64,000 bases of DNA from Caenispirillum bisanense (GTDB lineage: Bacteria; Pseudomonadota; Alphaproteobacteria; Rhodospirillales; Rhodospirillaceae): contig NZ_BAAAEP010000007.1 of NCBI RefSeq assembly GCF_039523075.1, positions 1-64,000 of the forward strand, written 5' to 3'. Both the position numbers and the translations under genes were made by a program. The stretch's first letter is position 1, and every line of letters begins with the position of its first letter. Shown here one piece after another: positions 1 to 7,957 of this stretch. Under the pieces are notes generated by a model. That model was not told the origin of the DNA. It made no database searches and was given only the letters and a program-made list of their open reading frames with translations.

Positions 1-458
1 GTCGGCGCGCGGCCGTCGGTGAACAGGCCGAGGCCGGGATCGAGCGGCCGCCGCCCGGCCACGATCACCCGCACCGGCGACGGCCCTGCCACCCGCCGCG
101 TCGTCAGCTGCGGGTCGTCGGCCAGGGCGGTGCCGGCGCCCACCACCACCGCATCGGCCAGGGCGAGCAGGCGGTGCAGATGGTCGATGTTGGCGCCGCC
201 GGTCAGGCTGGCGGAATGGCCGCTGGAACAGGCAATGCGGCCGTCCAGGCTCTGGCCCAGGTGGCCGACCACCCACCGCTCGTCCGCCGCCAGCGGCAGG
301 TAGAGGTCGAGCAGGGCGGCCGCGACGGCGCCCACCGGCTGGCTGCTGCCCCAGCTGCCGTCCGGCCGCACGGTGACGTCGGCGGCGCCGTGGCGGTCGC
401 AGGGACGGTGCCGCAGGGCCAGCACCAGGCGCCAGGCGGCATCGGCATCAAGGCTCAT
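1..458 (-). CDS. RibD C-terminal-type pyrimidine reductase, partial at window edge
   Basis: The gene runs off the left edge, so only the first 152 codons are visible. The start is the ATG whose complement lies at 456-458. Residues 67-75 (LGQSLDGRI), 86-97 (TGGANIDHLHRL) and 106-119 (VGAGTALADDPQLT) match the NADPH-dependent reductase domain of RibD (dihydrofolate-reductase fold). That domain reduces the ribosylamino-pyrimidine intermediate of riboflavin synthesis. The N-terminal 60 residues are not the deaminase domain of bifunctional RibD, so this is a stand-alone RibD_C-family protein. Its true substrate is uncertain: such proteins can act outside riboflavin synthesis. Confidence 0.8.
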   Translation of the reverse strand, partial: MSLDADAAWRLVLALRHRPCDRHGAADVTVRPDGSWGSSQPVGAVAAALLDLYLPLAADERWVVGHLGQSLDGRIACSSGHSASLTGGANIDHLHRLLALADAVVVGAGTALADDPQLTTRRVAGPSPVRVIVAGRRPLDPGLGLFTDGRAP

Positions 459-486
459 GGGCGCGCCTCCCGCAGCCGGCACCCGG

Positions 487-804
487 TCAGTGCGGCCGGC
501 GATGGGCGCCGGCGGGCGGATCGCCGGCCTCGCGCGAGGCGGTGGCGCCCTGGGTGCCGGGGCCGACCACCCGGCCGCTGCGCCGCTTGCTCATGGCGAG
601 GTAGACCAGCCAGCCGAGGGCGGTGATGCCGAAGAAGAACACGGTGCTGAGGGCGGCCAGCGCCGCCACCTCGTGACCGCTGTAGCGGCCGGTGAACGGT
701 GTCACCAGCAGCACGAACAGGCCGCCGGCGATGCCGACCGCCACCCACAGGGTGAAGATTATCCGCCGCGGCTTGCGCACGGCGGTCTTTTCATCGGGGC
801 GCAT
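487..804 (-). CDS. Small two-helix membrane protein, unknown function
   Basis: A 105-residue protein of unknown function. It starts with a charged segment (MRPDEKTAVRKPRR), then has a hydrophobic segment at about 17-37 and a second at about 52-72, with a basic Ser/Arg-rich tail. This is consistent with a small inner-membrane protein. The start at 804 is chosen because GGAGGAG lies just upstream; an in-frame start at 855 would add 17 low-complexity residues with no clear ribosome site. It ends 28 bases before the RibD-type gene on the same strand and may be cotranscribed with it. Confidence 0.6.
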   Translation of the reverse strand: MRPDEKTAVRKPRRIIFTLWVAVGIAGGLFVLLVTPFTGRYSGHEVAALAALSTVFFFGITALGWLVYLAMSKRRSGRVVGPGTQGATASREAGDPPAGAHRRPH

Positions 805-904
805 GGGCTCCTCCGTCAGTCCGGGCGGGGCCGTCGCGGCCCCGGGATCTTCCATGGAAACGCCACCGGGCGGGGGGCGTTGCCGCCCTTGCCCCCAAGG
901 ATCG

Positions 905-1085
905 GCTGACTTTGCGAAAAATTGTCAGCAGTGGAGAACCGCCCCGGCGGGCGCGGCGTAAGTGGGGCTGAAGTATCCTGATCCCTACCCCTGCCCGGAT
1001 GCTTCCTGCCCCTCTATTCCCCCGGAGGGGCCCCTCCCTGTACCTGAGCCCGGACGCCGCCGGCGCGGCGTCCGGGTCCTTTTTT
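905..1085 (+). ncRNA. Candidate small RNA ending in a strong terminator
   Basis: No convincing gene covers the plus strand here, yet the stretch ends at a textbook intrinsic terminator (1049-1085). Just before it is the self-complementary block GGAGGGGCCCCTCC (about 1023-1036), which includes anti-Shine-Dalgarno-like CCTCC. That pattern is common in alphaproteobacterial small RNAs. No promoter was confidently found; the 5' boundary given is arbitrary. Confidence 0.3.
1049..1085 (+). terminator. Intrinsic terminator, orphan
   Basis: A perfect 11-bp stem (CCCGGACGCCG at 1049-1059 with CGGCGTCCGGG at 1066-1076) has a 6-base loop and is followed by TCC and six Ts. There is no plus-strand protein gene directly upstream, so it probably ends an RNA gene or a short leader. 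Confidence 0.8.
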
Positions 1086-1221
1086 GTGCGCGGCTGCCCC
1101 TGGCAAGGATTACGGATCGGTCATGCAACAGCCGCCCGCGGCCCGCCGTTGATCAGGCAAAACCCGGCGCTGCCGAAGACACCGCGCCGACCCCGGATCT
1201 GATCGCACCCAGGAGGGACGC

Positions 1222-1395
1222 ATGACCCACCGCGACTATAACCGCCTGCTCACCCGCATCGGTCAGCTGGAACGCACCGTCCGTCGCCCCGACAGCGTGG
1301 AAGGGCTGGAACTTTACACCCTGAAGGCGGCGGCCATCGCGGTCGCGGAAGGGTACGCCAAGCCGAGCGACATCCGCATGCCGGAGCGGCTGTAA
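1222..1395 (+). CDS. Small acidic/basic 57-residue protein, unknown
   Basis: A 57-codon gene beginning MTHRDYNRLLTRIGQLERTV and ending RMPERL. AGGAGGG sits five bases before the ATG, which makes translation likely despite the short length. The N-terminal half looks like an amphipathic helix. The middle (GLELYTLKAAAIAVAEGYA) could pack as a second helix. There are no cysteines, signal peptide or membrane segment. I do not recognise the family. It stands alone between the orphan terminator and the PRC-barrel gene. Confidence 0.6.
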   Translation: MTHRDYNRLLTRIGQLERTVRRPDSVEGLELYTLKAAAIAVAEGYAKPSDIRMPERL

Positions 1396-1572
1396 GACAT
1401 CAAGTAGAAGCCGCTGCTGCGACAGATGTGGGCCGCCGGATGCTATGCTTCGGCGGCCCATGGTCTTTTCGGTGACAGAAACGGGACCGTGCAACTTCTC
1501 CGCACCGCTTGCGTTGATTGCTCAGAGACCCGGTTGGGGTCCACCGGAAACAGACTAGAAAGGAGCGTACCC

Positions 1573-2127
1573 ATGAAAAGGATGCTCGCCAGTGCCGCCG
1601 TGATCACCGCCGTTGCCTTCGGCGCTCCGGCTCTCGCGCAGGACACCGCCCCGGGTGCGATGGAAGACCGTCCGCCCGTGACCACCAACGACGAGACCGC
1701 CGCCAGCCCGGACATGGACAGCGGCCTGGACGGTGACGCCGCCACCCGCACCAGCCCGGAAAGCACCGCCGCGGTGCCGGGCAACACCGACGCCGATGCC
1801 GGCACCATGGACACCGCCGCCCTGCACGGGCTGGTGGGCGCCACGGTCTATAGCCAGGACGACGAGGAAGCCGGCGAGATCGCCGAGGTCATCCCCGGCA
1901 CCGACGGCCAGACCGCGCAGGTGGTGATCGAGCGCGGCGGGTTCCTGGGCATGGGCAAGAGCCGCCACGTGGTCAGCGCCAGCGATCTGCAGATGGATGC
2001 CGACCGCGTCCGCCTGCCGATGACCGACGACCAGATCGCCGAGCTGCCTGAGTACGAGGCCGAGGAACCGGCCGCTGCCGACGAGCCGGTCGGCCAGCCG
2101 GCCGGTCAGCCGATGACCACCGACTAA
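1573..2127 (+). CDS. Secreted PRC-barrel domain protein
   Basis: A 184-residue protein. A classical signal peptide (MKRMLASAAVITAVAFGAPALAQ) is followed by a disordered acidic Asp/Thr/Pro-rich segment to about residue 75. A PRC-barrel domain covers about 78-150 (LHGLVGATVYSQDD, QVVIERGGFLGMGKSRH). The tail is rich in Glu, Ala and Pro. PRC-barrel proteins of this type are exported or envelope-associated and are often stress-linked in alphaproteobacteria; the exact role is unknown. The ATG at 1573 is preferred over an upstream in-frame start because AAAGGAGC precedes it and it begins the signal peptide. Confidence 0.75.
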   Translation: MKRMLASAAVITAVAFGAPALAQDTAPGAMEDRPPVTTNDETAASPDMDSGLDGDAATRTSPESTAAVPGNTDADAGTMDTAALHGLVGATVYSQDDEEAGEIAEVIPGTDGQTAQVVIERGGFLGMGKSRHVVSASDLQMDADRVRLPMTDDQIAELPEYEAEEPAAADEPVGQPAGQPMTTD

Positions 2128-2153
2128 GGCGGTTCATCGGTTCTCCGTGACGG

Positions 2154-2184
2154 AAAAGGCCCGCCGGCAACGGCGGGCCTTTTC
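2154..2184. terminator. Intrinsic terminator between convergent genes
   Basis: AAAAGGCCCGCCG, loop GCAA, CGGCGGGCCTTTT form a 9-bp GC stem flanked by A- and T-runs, so it can act on both strands. It separates the PRC-barrel gene from the convergent gabD. Confidence 0.8.
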
Positions 2185-2207
2185 TCGTGCGTGCGGGCCG
2201 GGCCGGC

Positions 2208-3635
2208 TCAGACCGAGAAGCCGGCCAGCTTGGTTTCCAAGTACTCGGCGATGCCCTCGTGGCCGCCCTCGCGGCCGAGGCCGCTTTCCTTCATGCCGCC
2301 GAAGGGGGCGGCGGCGGCGGTCGGGTTGATGTCGTTGATGCCGACGATGCCGAACCGCAGCGCCTCCATGCACCGCCACGCCCGGCCGATGTCGCGGGTG
2401 TAGACGTAGGCGGCGAGGCCGTAGGTGGTGTCGTTGGCCATGCGCAGCACCTCGTCCTCGTCGTCGAAGACGATCACCGGCGCCACCGGGCCGAAGGTTT
2501 CCTCGCGGTAGATGCGCATTTCCGGCGTCACCCCGGTGAGCAGGGTGGGGGCGAAGAAGTGACCCCTGGCGAGCGCCCCTTCGGTCAGTCGCGCGCCGCC
2601 GGCGACGGCCACGGCGCCCTTGGCGACCGCATCGTTCACCTGCGCTTCCACCTTGGCGACGGCCGCCTCGTTGACCAGCGGGCCGATGCTGACGCTGTCG
2701 TCGAGGCCGGAGCCCGCCTTCATCTTGCCGACGCGATCAGCGAACACGGCGGCGAAGCGCTCCGCCTGGCTGCGGTGGACGAAGAAGCGGTTGGGGGAGA
2801 TGCACGCCTGCCCGGTGTTGAGGAACTTCACCAGCCCGGCGCCCTTGGCGGCATGTTCGGCATCGGCGTCGTCGAAGACGATGAACGGCGCGTGGCCGCC
2901 CAGTTCCAGCGACACCCGCTTCATGTTGGCGGCCGCCTGCGACGCCAGCATCTTGCCGACCGGCGTCGAGCCGGTGAAGGTGATCTTGCGCACCGCCGGG
3001 TTGGTGACGAATTCCTCCCCCACCGGCTTGGGGTCGAGCGCCGTCACCAGATTGACCACGCCCTTGGGCAGGCCGGCGGCCTCGAACACCTTCATCATTT
3101 CCACCGCGCACAGCGGCGTCGCTTCGGCGGGCTTGAGCACCACGGTGCAGCCGGCGGCGAGCGCCGGGCCGACCTTGCGGGTGATCATGCTGATGGGGTA
3201 GTTCCACGGCGTCACCGCCGCCACCACGCCCACCGGCTGCTTCAGCACCAGGAAGCGCTGGTCGCCGCGCGGGGCGGGGATGGTCTCGCCGTAGACGCGC
3301 TTGGCTTCCTCGGCATACCACAGCAGGAAATCGGCGCCGTACTGCACCTCGTTGCGGGCGGCCTTCAGCGGCTTGCCCTGTTCAGTGGACATCAGGCGGG
3401 CGAGGTCTTCCTTGCGCTCCAGCATGATCTGCCAGGCGCGGTAGAGGAAGCCCGAGCGCTGGTAGGCCGTGGTGCGCGACCAGGGGCCGAAGGCGGCCTC
3501 GGCGGCGGCGATGGCGGCGCGGGCCTCGGCGGCACCGCCGTCGGGCACCTGGCCGATCTCCTCGCCGGTGGCCGGGTTGGTGACGGGGAAGGTCCGGCCG
3601 CCTTCGGCCTGCACCCACTGTCCGTCGATATACAT
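2208..3635 (-). CDS. gabD: NAD(P)-dependent succinate-semialdehyde dehydrogenase
   Basis: A 475-residue aldehyde dehydrogenase, the usual length for GabD. It oxidises succinate semialdehyde to succinate in the cytoplasm, at the end of GABA and polyamine catabolism. The catalytic Glu is E244 (in ELGGHAPF) and the nucleophile is Cys278 (NTGQACISPNRF). The FTGSTPVGK cofactor motif and the C-terminal GGMKESGLGREGG segment typical of succinate-semialdehyde dehydrogenases are present. The start at 3635 has AGGAG nine bases upstream; a much longer reading frame upstream lacks homology. Other semialdehydes (such as glutarate semialdehyde) cannot be excluded. A PuuA-like gene lies about 4 kb away and would fit a shared polyamine/GABA role. 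Confidence 0.88.
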   Translation of the reverse strand: MYIDGQWVQAEGGRTFPVTNPATGEEIGQVPDGGAAEARAAIAAAEAAFGPWSRTTAYQRSGFLYRAWQIMLERKEDLARLMSTEQGKPLKAARNEVQYGADFLLWYAEEAKRVYGETIPAPRGDQRFLVLKQPVGVVAAVTPWNYPISMITRKVGPALAAGCTVVLKPAEATPLCAVEMMKVFEAAGLPKGVVNLVTALDPKPVGEEFVTNPAVRKITFTGSTPVGKMLASQAAANMKRVSLELGGHAPFIVFDDADAEHAAKGAGLVKFLNTGQACISPNRFFVHRSQAERFAAVFADRVGKMKAGSGLDDSVSIGPLVNEAAVAKVEAQVNDAVAKGAVAVAGGARLTEGALARGHFFAPTLLTGVTPEMRIYREETFGPVAPVIVFDDEDEVLRMANDTTYGLAAYVYTRDIGRAWRCMEALRFGIVGINDINPTAAAAPFGGMKESGLGREGGHEGIAEYLETKLAGFSV

Positions 3636-3822
3636 GGAGCGTCTCCTGGCTGTTCTGGTTGAGGCGCGCGCCCGCCCGGCCTTCGCGCGTGCGCCGATTG
3701 TTGTCCGGGCGGGGCGGCCTTGGCAACTGCCGCGCCGGGCGGCGTTCTTTTGCCATTGCACAGCATCCGGCTTTGCCCCACTCTCCGCCTGACGGATTCT
3801 GTCTTCAGGGCCTGCCCCGAGA

Positions 3823-5721
3823 ATGCTGACCACTTTGCCCCCCGATGCGGTGTGCGAGCTGATCCAGGCGATCGGCGCGCCCGTCTTCGTCGCGGCGGTG
3901 GAGCCGGCCGGCGGCTTCAGCTTCGTCGCCATCAACCGCCGGCTGGAGGCGCTGTCGGGCCTGCGCGATGCCGACTTGCGCGGCCGCCCGCTGGACGCCG
4001 CCCTGCCGCAAGCCGCCGCCGAACGCCTGCGGGCGCGGCTGGAGGAATGCGTGGCGGCGGCAGCGCCCATCGATTACGAGGATTTTCTGCAGAACGACGG
4101 CGTCCACTGGCTGAAGGTGTCGCTGACGCCGCTGCTGGACGACGACGGCCGGGTGGCGCGCATCATGGGCGTGCCGCAGGACGTCACCGCCGCCCGCATG
4201 GCCGAGGACCGCCTGCTGCGTGCCGCCGAAGCCGGCGGCGTGGCGGTGTGGGAATGGTCGCTGGGCGCCGACCGCCGCTCCGGCCCGCTGCGGCAGGTCA
4301 ATCTGGCGGCGCTGCTCGGTCTGCCGGCGGAACCGGGCGGCGACGGGGCGGACTGGGAACAGGCCCTGCCGCCGGCGACCATGGAGCGCATGCGGGCGGA
4401 GCTGCTGGCGGCGGTCGACCGCGGCGACGAGGCGGTGACGCTAGACTTCTCGCCGCCCGACGGCGCCGGCGGTCAGCGCCACCTGCTGGTGCGTGGCCGC
4501 ATCGAGCGCGACGGCAAGGCGGTGCGCATCATCGGCTCCACCCTCGACGTCACCGCCCGCCACGGCCTGCAGCAGGCCCTGGCGGCGGAGCGCGGCATCT
4601 TCCGCGAGCTGGCGCAGCTGTCGTCGGACTGGTTCTGGATGACCGACGAGACCGACCGCTTCGTGCCGTTCCCGGCCATCGGCAACGGCGACGGGGTGAC
4701 CGAGCTGGGGGCCGCCGGCCTCGCCCGCCGCGACCTGCTCGACACCCGCGTGCCGGCCGAGGACATGCCGGAGATCGAGGCGGCGGTGGCGGCGCGGCAG
4801 CCGTTCCGCAACCTCGTCTACCCGCAGCGGCAGGCCGACGGCCGCGCCCTGGTGGTCAGCATCAGCGGCAATCCGCGCTTCGATGCCGAGGGGCGTTACC
4901 TCGGCTACATCGGCGTCTGCACCGACATCACCGCCCGCCGCAACTGGATGAAGCTGCAGTACGGCCGCCAGAAGCTGGAGGCGCTGGGCCAGATGGCCGG
5001 CGGCCTCGCGCACGAGCTGAACAACCTGCTGCAGCCCATGCTGTCCTTCGCCACCCGCGCCCGCCGCATGGTCGGCGACGGCTCGCCGGTGGCGCCGCTG
5101 CTGGACGACATCGCCGCCAGCGGCCGGCAGGCCCGCGACATCGTGCGCGGCGTGCTCACCTTCTCGCGCCATGACCGGGCGGAAAACCGGCCGGTGGTGC
5201 TGTCGGAGGCGGTGTGCCGGGCGGTGGATTTCGCCGCCGGGGTGCTGCCGCCGACGGTGCGGGTCGACCGCTCCATCGAGCCGCTGCCCGATACCGCCGC
5301 CGTGCGCACCGCCGACGTGGCGCAGGTGATCATGAACCTAGTGAGTAACGCCGTCGACGCCACCGACGGCCGCGGCCGCCTGTCCGTCGCCCTGCGCCGG
5401 GTGCAGGTGCCCGGCGACCCGCTGGGCGAGGAGCGCGGCCTTGCCCCCGGCGCCTATGCGGTGCTGCGGGTGGCCGACGACGGCTGCGGCATGGAACCGG
5501 GCGTGCTCGCCAACGTGTTCGACCCGTTTTTCACCACCAAGCCCGTGGGCGAGGGTACCGGCCTCGGCCTGTCCGTCGTCTACGGCATCGCCAAGGGGTG
5601 GGGCGGTGACGTGGTGGTCACCAGTGCCCCCGGGGAAGGGGCGTCCTTCGAGGTGTTCGTTCCGCTGTGCGCGGACGAACTGCCATCTTCGCAACGGCAG
5701 GCAAGGGATATCGCGGTTTGA
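3823..5721 (+). CDS. Soluble multi-PAS sensor histidine kinase
   Basis: A 632-residue kinase without membrane segments. Three PAS-type modules occupy roughly residues 8-125, 135-250 and 258-375, each ending in a PAC-like ITAR or VTAR motif. The dimerisation helix carries the phosphorylated His397 in GGLAHELNNLLQP. The ATPase domain shows the N-box (NLVSNAVDA, about 505) and the G-box (GEGTGLGLSVVYG, about 580). The HELNN signature and lack of a transmitter-attached receiver match family-4 kinases common in alphaproteobacteria. It senses an intracellular signal that is not deducible. The stop codon overlaps the start of the next gene, a single-domain receiver, so the two form a pair. Confidence 0.88.
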   Translation: MLTTLPPDAVCELIQAIGAPVFVAAVEPAGGFSFVAINRRLEALSGLRDADLRGRPLDAALPQAAAERLRARLEECVAAAAPIDYEDFLQNDGVHWLKVSLTPLLDDDGRVARIMGVPQDVTAARMAEDRLLRAAEAGGVAVWEWSLGADRRSGPLRQVNLAALLGLPAEPGGDGADWEQALPPATMERMRAELLAAVDRGDEAVTLDFSPPDGAGGQRHLLVRGRIERDGKAVRIIGSTLDVTARHGLQQALAAERGIFRELAQLSSDWFWMTDETDRFVPFPAIGNGDGVTELGAAGLARRDLLDTRVPAEDMPEIEAAVAARQPFRNLVYPQRQADGRALVVSISGNPRFDAEGRYLGYIGVCTDITARRNWMKLQYGRQKLEALGQMAGGLAHELNNLLQPMLSFATRARRMVGDGSPVAPLLDDIAASGRQARDIVRGVLTFSRHDRAENRPVVLSEAVCRAVDFAAGVLPPTVRVDRSIEPLPDTAAVRTADVAQVIMNLVSNAVDATDGRGRLSVALRRVQVPGDPLGEERGLAPGAYAVLRVADDGCGMEPGVLANVFDPFFTTKPVGEGTGLGLSVVYGIAKGWGGDVVVTSAPGEGASFEVFVPLCADELPSSQRQARDIAV

Positions 5722-6089
5722 AGCGCATTCTGTTGGTTGAGGATCAGCCCCTGGTCCGCAAGGCGGTTCGCGGGGCTCTGGAAGACGCGGGCTTCGAGGT
5801 GGTTGAGGCCGCCGACGGCGAGGAAGGCCTGTCGGTGGCGCGGCAGAGCACCTTCGATCTCGCCATCGTCGACATCTGGATGCCGCGCGTCGACGGCATC
5901 GAATTCCTGAAGCAGGTGCGCGGCGTGCACGCCGAACTGCCGGTGGTGATCATCTCCGGCGGCGGCCCCGACGCCCCGCTGGAGGTGAAGGCCCACCTGG
6001 CGCAGGCCCACGGCGCCACCGAAGTGCTGTTCAAGCCCTTCGAGGACGAGGAACTGCTGGCCGCCGTCAACCGCGCCCTGGTGCACTGA
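5718..6089 (+). CDS. Single-domain response regulator (receiver only)
   Basis: A 123-residue CheY-like receiver with no output domain. The acidic pair is in LLVEDQ, the phosphoacceptor is Asp52 (AIVDIWMPRVDG), and the conserved lysine is K106 (LFKPFE). The likely start is TTG at 5718, which overlaps the TGA of the kinase; AAGGGA lies about ten bases upstream and the protein begins LKRILLVEDQ as expected for the fold. Translational coupling to the kinase suggests it is the phosphorylation partner, either relaying to another protein or acting as a phosphate sink. Confidence 0.85.
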   Translation: MKRILLVEDQPLVRKAVRGALEDAGFEVVEAADGEEGLSVARQSTFDLAIVDIWMPRVDGIEFLKQVRGVHAELPVVIISGGGPDAPLEVKAHLAQAHGATEVLFKPFEDEELLAAVNRALVH

Positions 6090-6130
6090 CGGTCCCGGCC
6101 GCCGCCGGCGACGGCGGCGCACCAACGACA

Positions 6131-6167
6131 AACCCGGCCGCCGCGGGCTGCGGCGGGCCGGGTTTTC
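6131..6167. terminator. Bidirectional terminator
   Basis: AACCCGGCCGCCGC and GCGGCGGGCCGGGTTTT pair with one mismatch. A-rich and T-rich flanks let it serve the receiver gene on the plus strand and the convergent periplasmic protein gene. Confidence 0.7.
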
Positions 6168-6197
6168 GTGGTTCCGTGCGACGGCGTGGCCGGCGGC

Positions 6198-6632
6198 TTA
6201 CTTCGCCTTCATGGCCCGCACGTACATCTGCAGGCGGCCGTCGTTGAGCAGGATGCCGTAGCTGTCGCCGGTGCGGAAGGTCTCGCCCGACTTCTGGGTG
6301 CCCGACCAGATCAGCGGCAGTTCGAAGATCTCCTGCTCGTCGCCCTGGCTGATGACGAAGGTGACGCCGGCGCCGGTCTGCGACACCACGGTGAACAGCT
6401 TGCCGCTGTCGGCATCCTCGAACACCGAGCCGACCTTGGCGTCGCCGAATTCGCGCACCGTCCAGGCCTTGGTTTCCACCGCCGGCGGCATGGACTTGAT
6501 GACCTTGGTGCCGATGGAGCCTTCGGCCGCCTGCTGGGCAGCGGCGGCGGCCGGCAGCAGGGCGGCGGCCGTCACGGCGACGGCGGCGGCAAGGGCAAGG
6601 TGACGGCGCGCGGCGCGCGGGTGATGCAGCAT
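6198..6632 (-). CDS. Exported hypothetical protein
   Basis: A 144-residue protein with a long signal peptide (basic start RAARRHLALA, hydrophobic core, and alanine-rich end near AAAAAQQA at about 30-36). The mature part is about 110 residues, mixed and beta-rich, without cysteines. It contains the hydrophobic strand pattern GAGVTFVISQGDEQEIFELPLIW. It is probably periplasmic. No family is recognised. It stands alone between two convergent transcription units. Confidence 0.6.
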   Translation of the reverse strand: MLHHPRAARRHLALAAAVAVTAAALLPAAAAAQQAAEGSIGTKVIKSMPPAVETKAWTVREFGDAKVGSVFEDADSGKLFTVVSQTGAGVTFVISQGDEQEIFELPLIWSGTQKSGETFRTGDSYGILLNDGRLQMYVRAMKAK

Positions 6633-6796
6633 CGTCCGGACTCTCTGTCTGTACCGCTCCTACGGCGCCGCCGAGCGGGGCGCCCGCCGTTCTTCTACCA
6701 CAGGCGGAGGGGCCTCGTCGCCGGTGGATTGGCCGCATGGCTTACGCCGCCGGTGGCAGAGTGGCCGGCGGGGCGGTGACGGCAGGGGCGGGAGGA

Positions 6797-7024
6797 TCAG
6801 CGGCCGCGGCGGGTGAAGTCCAGCAGCGGCGGACGCGGCAGGGCGCCGCCTTCCATGGGGCGCAGGTCGCGGCGGACGTAGGGCCGCTCCGCCTCGGGGA
6901 TTTCCGGCGTGCGGCCGCCGGTGAAGTCGTAGACCTTGGGCACGGAGATGGCGGCGCAGGGGCCGCGCTCGCCGGGGGCGCCGGTCACGGCAAAGCCGTA
7001 AGGGGTGCGCGTGCGGACAGACAT
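6797..7024 (-). CDS. Small hypothetical protein, 75 residues
   Basis: A short protein beginning MSVRTRTPYGFAVTGAPGE and ending LLDFTRRGR. The start at 7024 has AAGGAGG seven bases upstream. The sequence is rich in Pro and Arg and has two tyrosines in motifs resembling DFTGG and ERPYVRRD. There is no signal peptide or membrane segment. The function is unknown; the strong ribosome site is the main support. Confidence 0.5.
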   Translation of the reverse strand: MSVRTRTPYGFAVTGAPGERGPCAAISVPKVYDFTGGRTPEIPEAERPYVRRDLRPMEGGALPRPPLLDFTRRGR

Positions 7025-7193
7025 GCAATGCCTCCTTGGGAACCCGTGGGGGATCGGGTGAACTGGAGGTATCCTCAACTCGTGTTGTTCTTAAACCGAA
7101 AGGTGCCGCACGCAAGCCCCTTTGGCAACCCCCGACTGCTGCGCTGCGGTATTCTGCGGGTTACAGCCGCCCGACCGGCGGCAGGGGTGGAAG

Positions 7194-7781
7194 TCAGCCG
7201 CCGGGAATCGCGCGAAGGTCGAGCGGCGGCGAATCGTCTTCCATCTCCGGCGGCAGCGGGTGCGGCGGCGGGCGCTGCGGCGTGGCCGGTGCCGCGACGG
7301 CAGCGGCGACAGTGCCGGTCGCCGGGCGCGGGACAGCGGCGGCGGCGGACAGCCGGACGAGGTCGCGCTGCAGGGCCTCCACCGTGCGCTGCAACTCGCG
7401 CTGACGGCGGCCGGCGTCTTCCAGTGCCTGCACCAGGGCGGCGCGCATGGCCTCGGTATCGCTGCGCAGCGCGGCCACCTGGGCGGTGGCGGCGGCGGTG
7501 ACGTCCTGCCGGTGGCTTTCCGCCTCGCGCGCCATGCCGTCGCGGATCTTGCCCAGTTCTTCCTGCAGGTCGCGGCGCATCTGCCGGCCGCGGCCGAGCA
7601 TGTGCTCCTCCACCTCCTTCAGGCGGTGGTCGATGAGGGCATTGACCTCCACCTTCAGCTCATAGGCCTTGCGCACCAGCGACGACATGTAGGAAAGAAG
7701 ACCGATGACCAGCACGGCGAGCAGGGCCAGGGCGATGGTCATGCCGGCGACGGAAGACATGGACATGGCAGGGCATCCCAA
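7194..7781 (-). CDS. Single-pass membrane coiled-coil protein
   Basis: Up to 195 residues. A hydrophobic segment (ALALLAVLVIGLLSYMSSLV, about 17-36) is followed by a long helical, charged region (about 38-145) with heptad-like repeats, as expected for a coiled coil. A Pro/Ala-rich tail ends in PPLDLRAIPGG. Several start codons (7781, 7766, 7760) are possible and none has a clear ribosome site. The topology resembles membrane-anchored scaffold proteins, but the function is unknown. Confidence 0.55.
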   Translation of the reverse strand: MGCPAMSMSSVAGMTIALALLAVLVIGLLSYMSSLVRKAYELKVEVNALIDHRLKEVEEHMLGRGRQMRRDLQEELGKIRDGMAREAESHRQDVTAAATAQVAALRSDTEAMRAALVQALEDAGRRQRELQRTVEALQRDLVRLSAAAAVPRPATGTVAAAVAAPATPQRPPPHPLPPEMEDDSPPLDLRAIPGG

Positions 7782-7957
7782 CCATCCGGAAGGGGCCCGC
7801 CCCTCCCAAGGTCGTACATTCTCCTACGCCGTAAGCGGTTGCGCAAGTGAATGGGCCATGAACGCATCGCGCGAGGTGGATCGGGCGTTCGCAACCACTC
7901 CGGCCCTGTCGCAAAAGCCGACAGTCGCGCTATAGTACGGTATTCGCAACAACCTGC

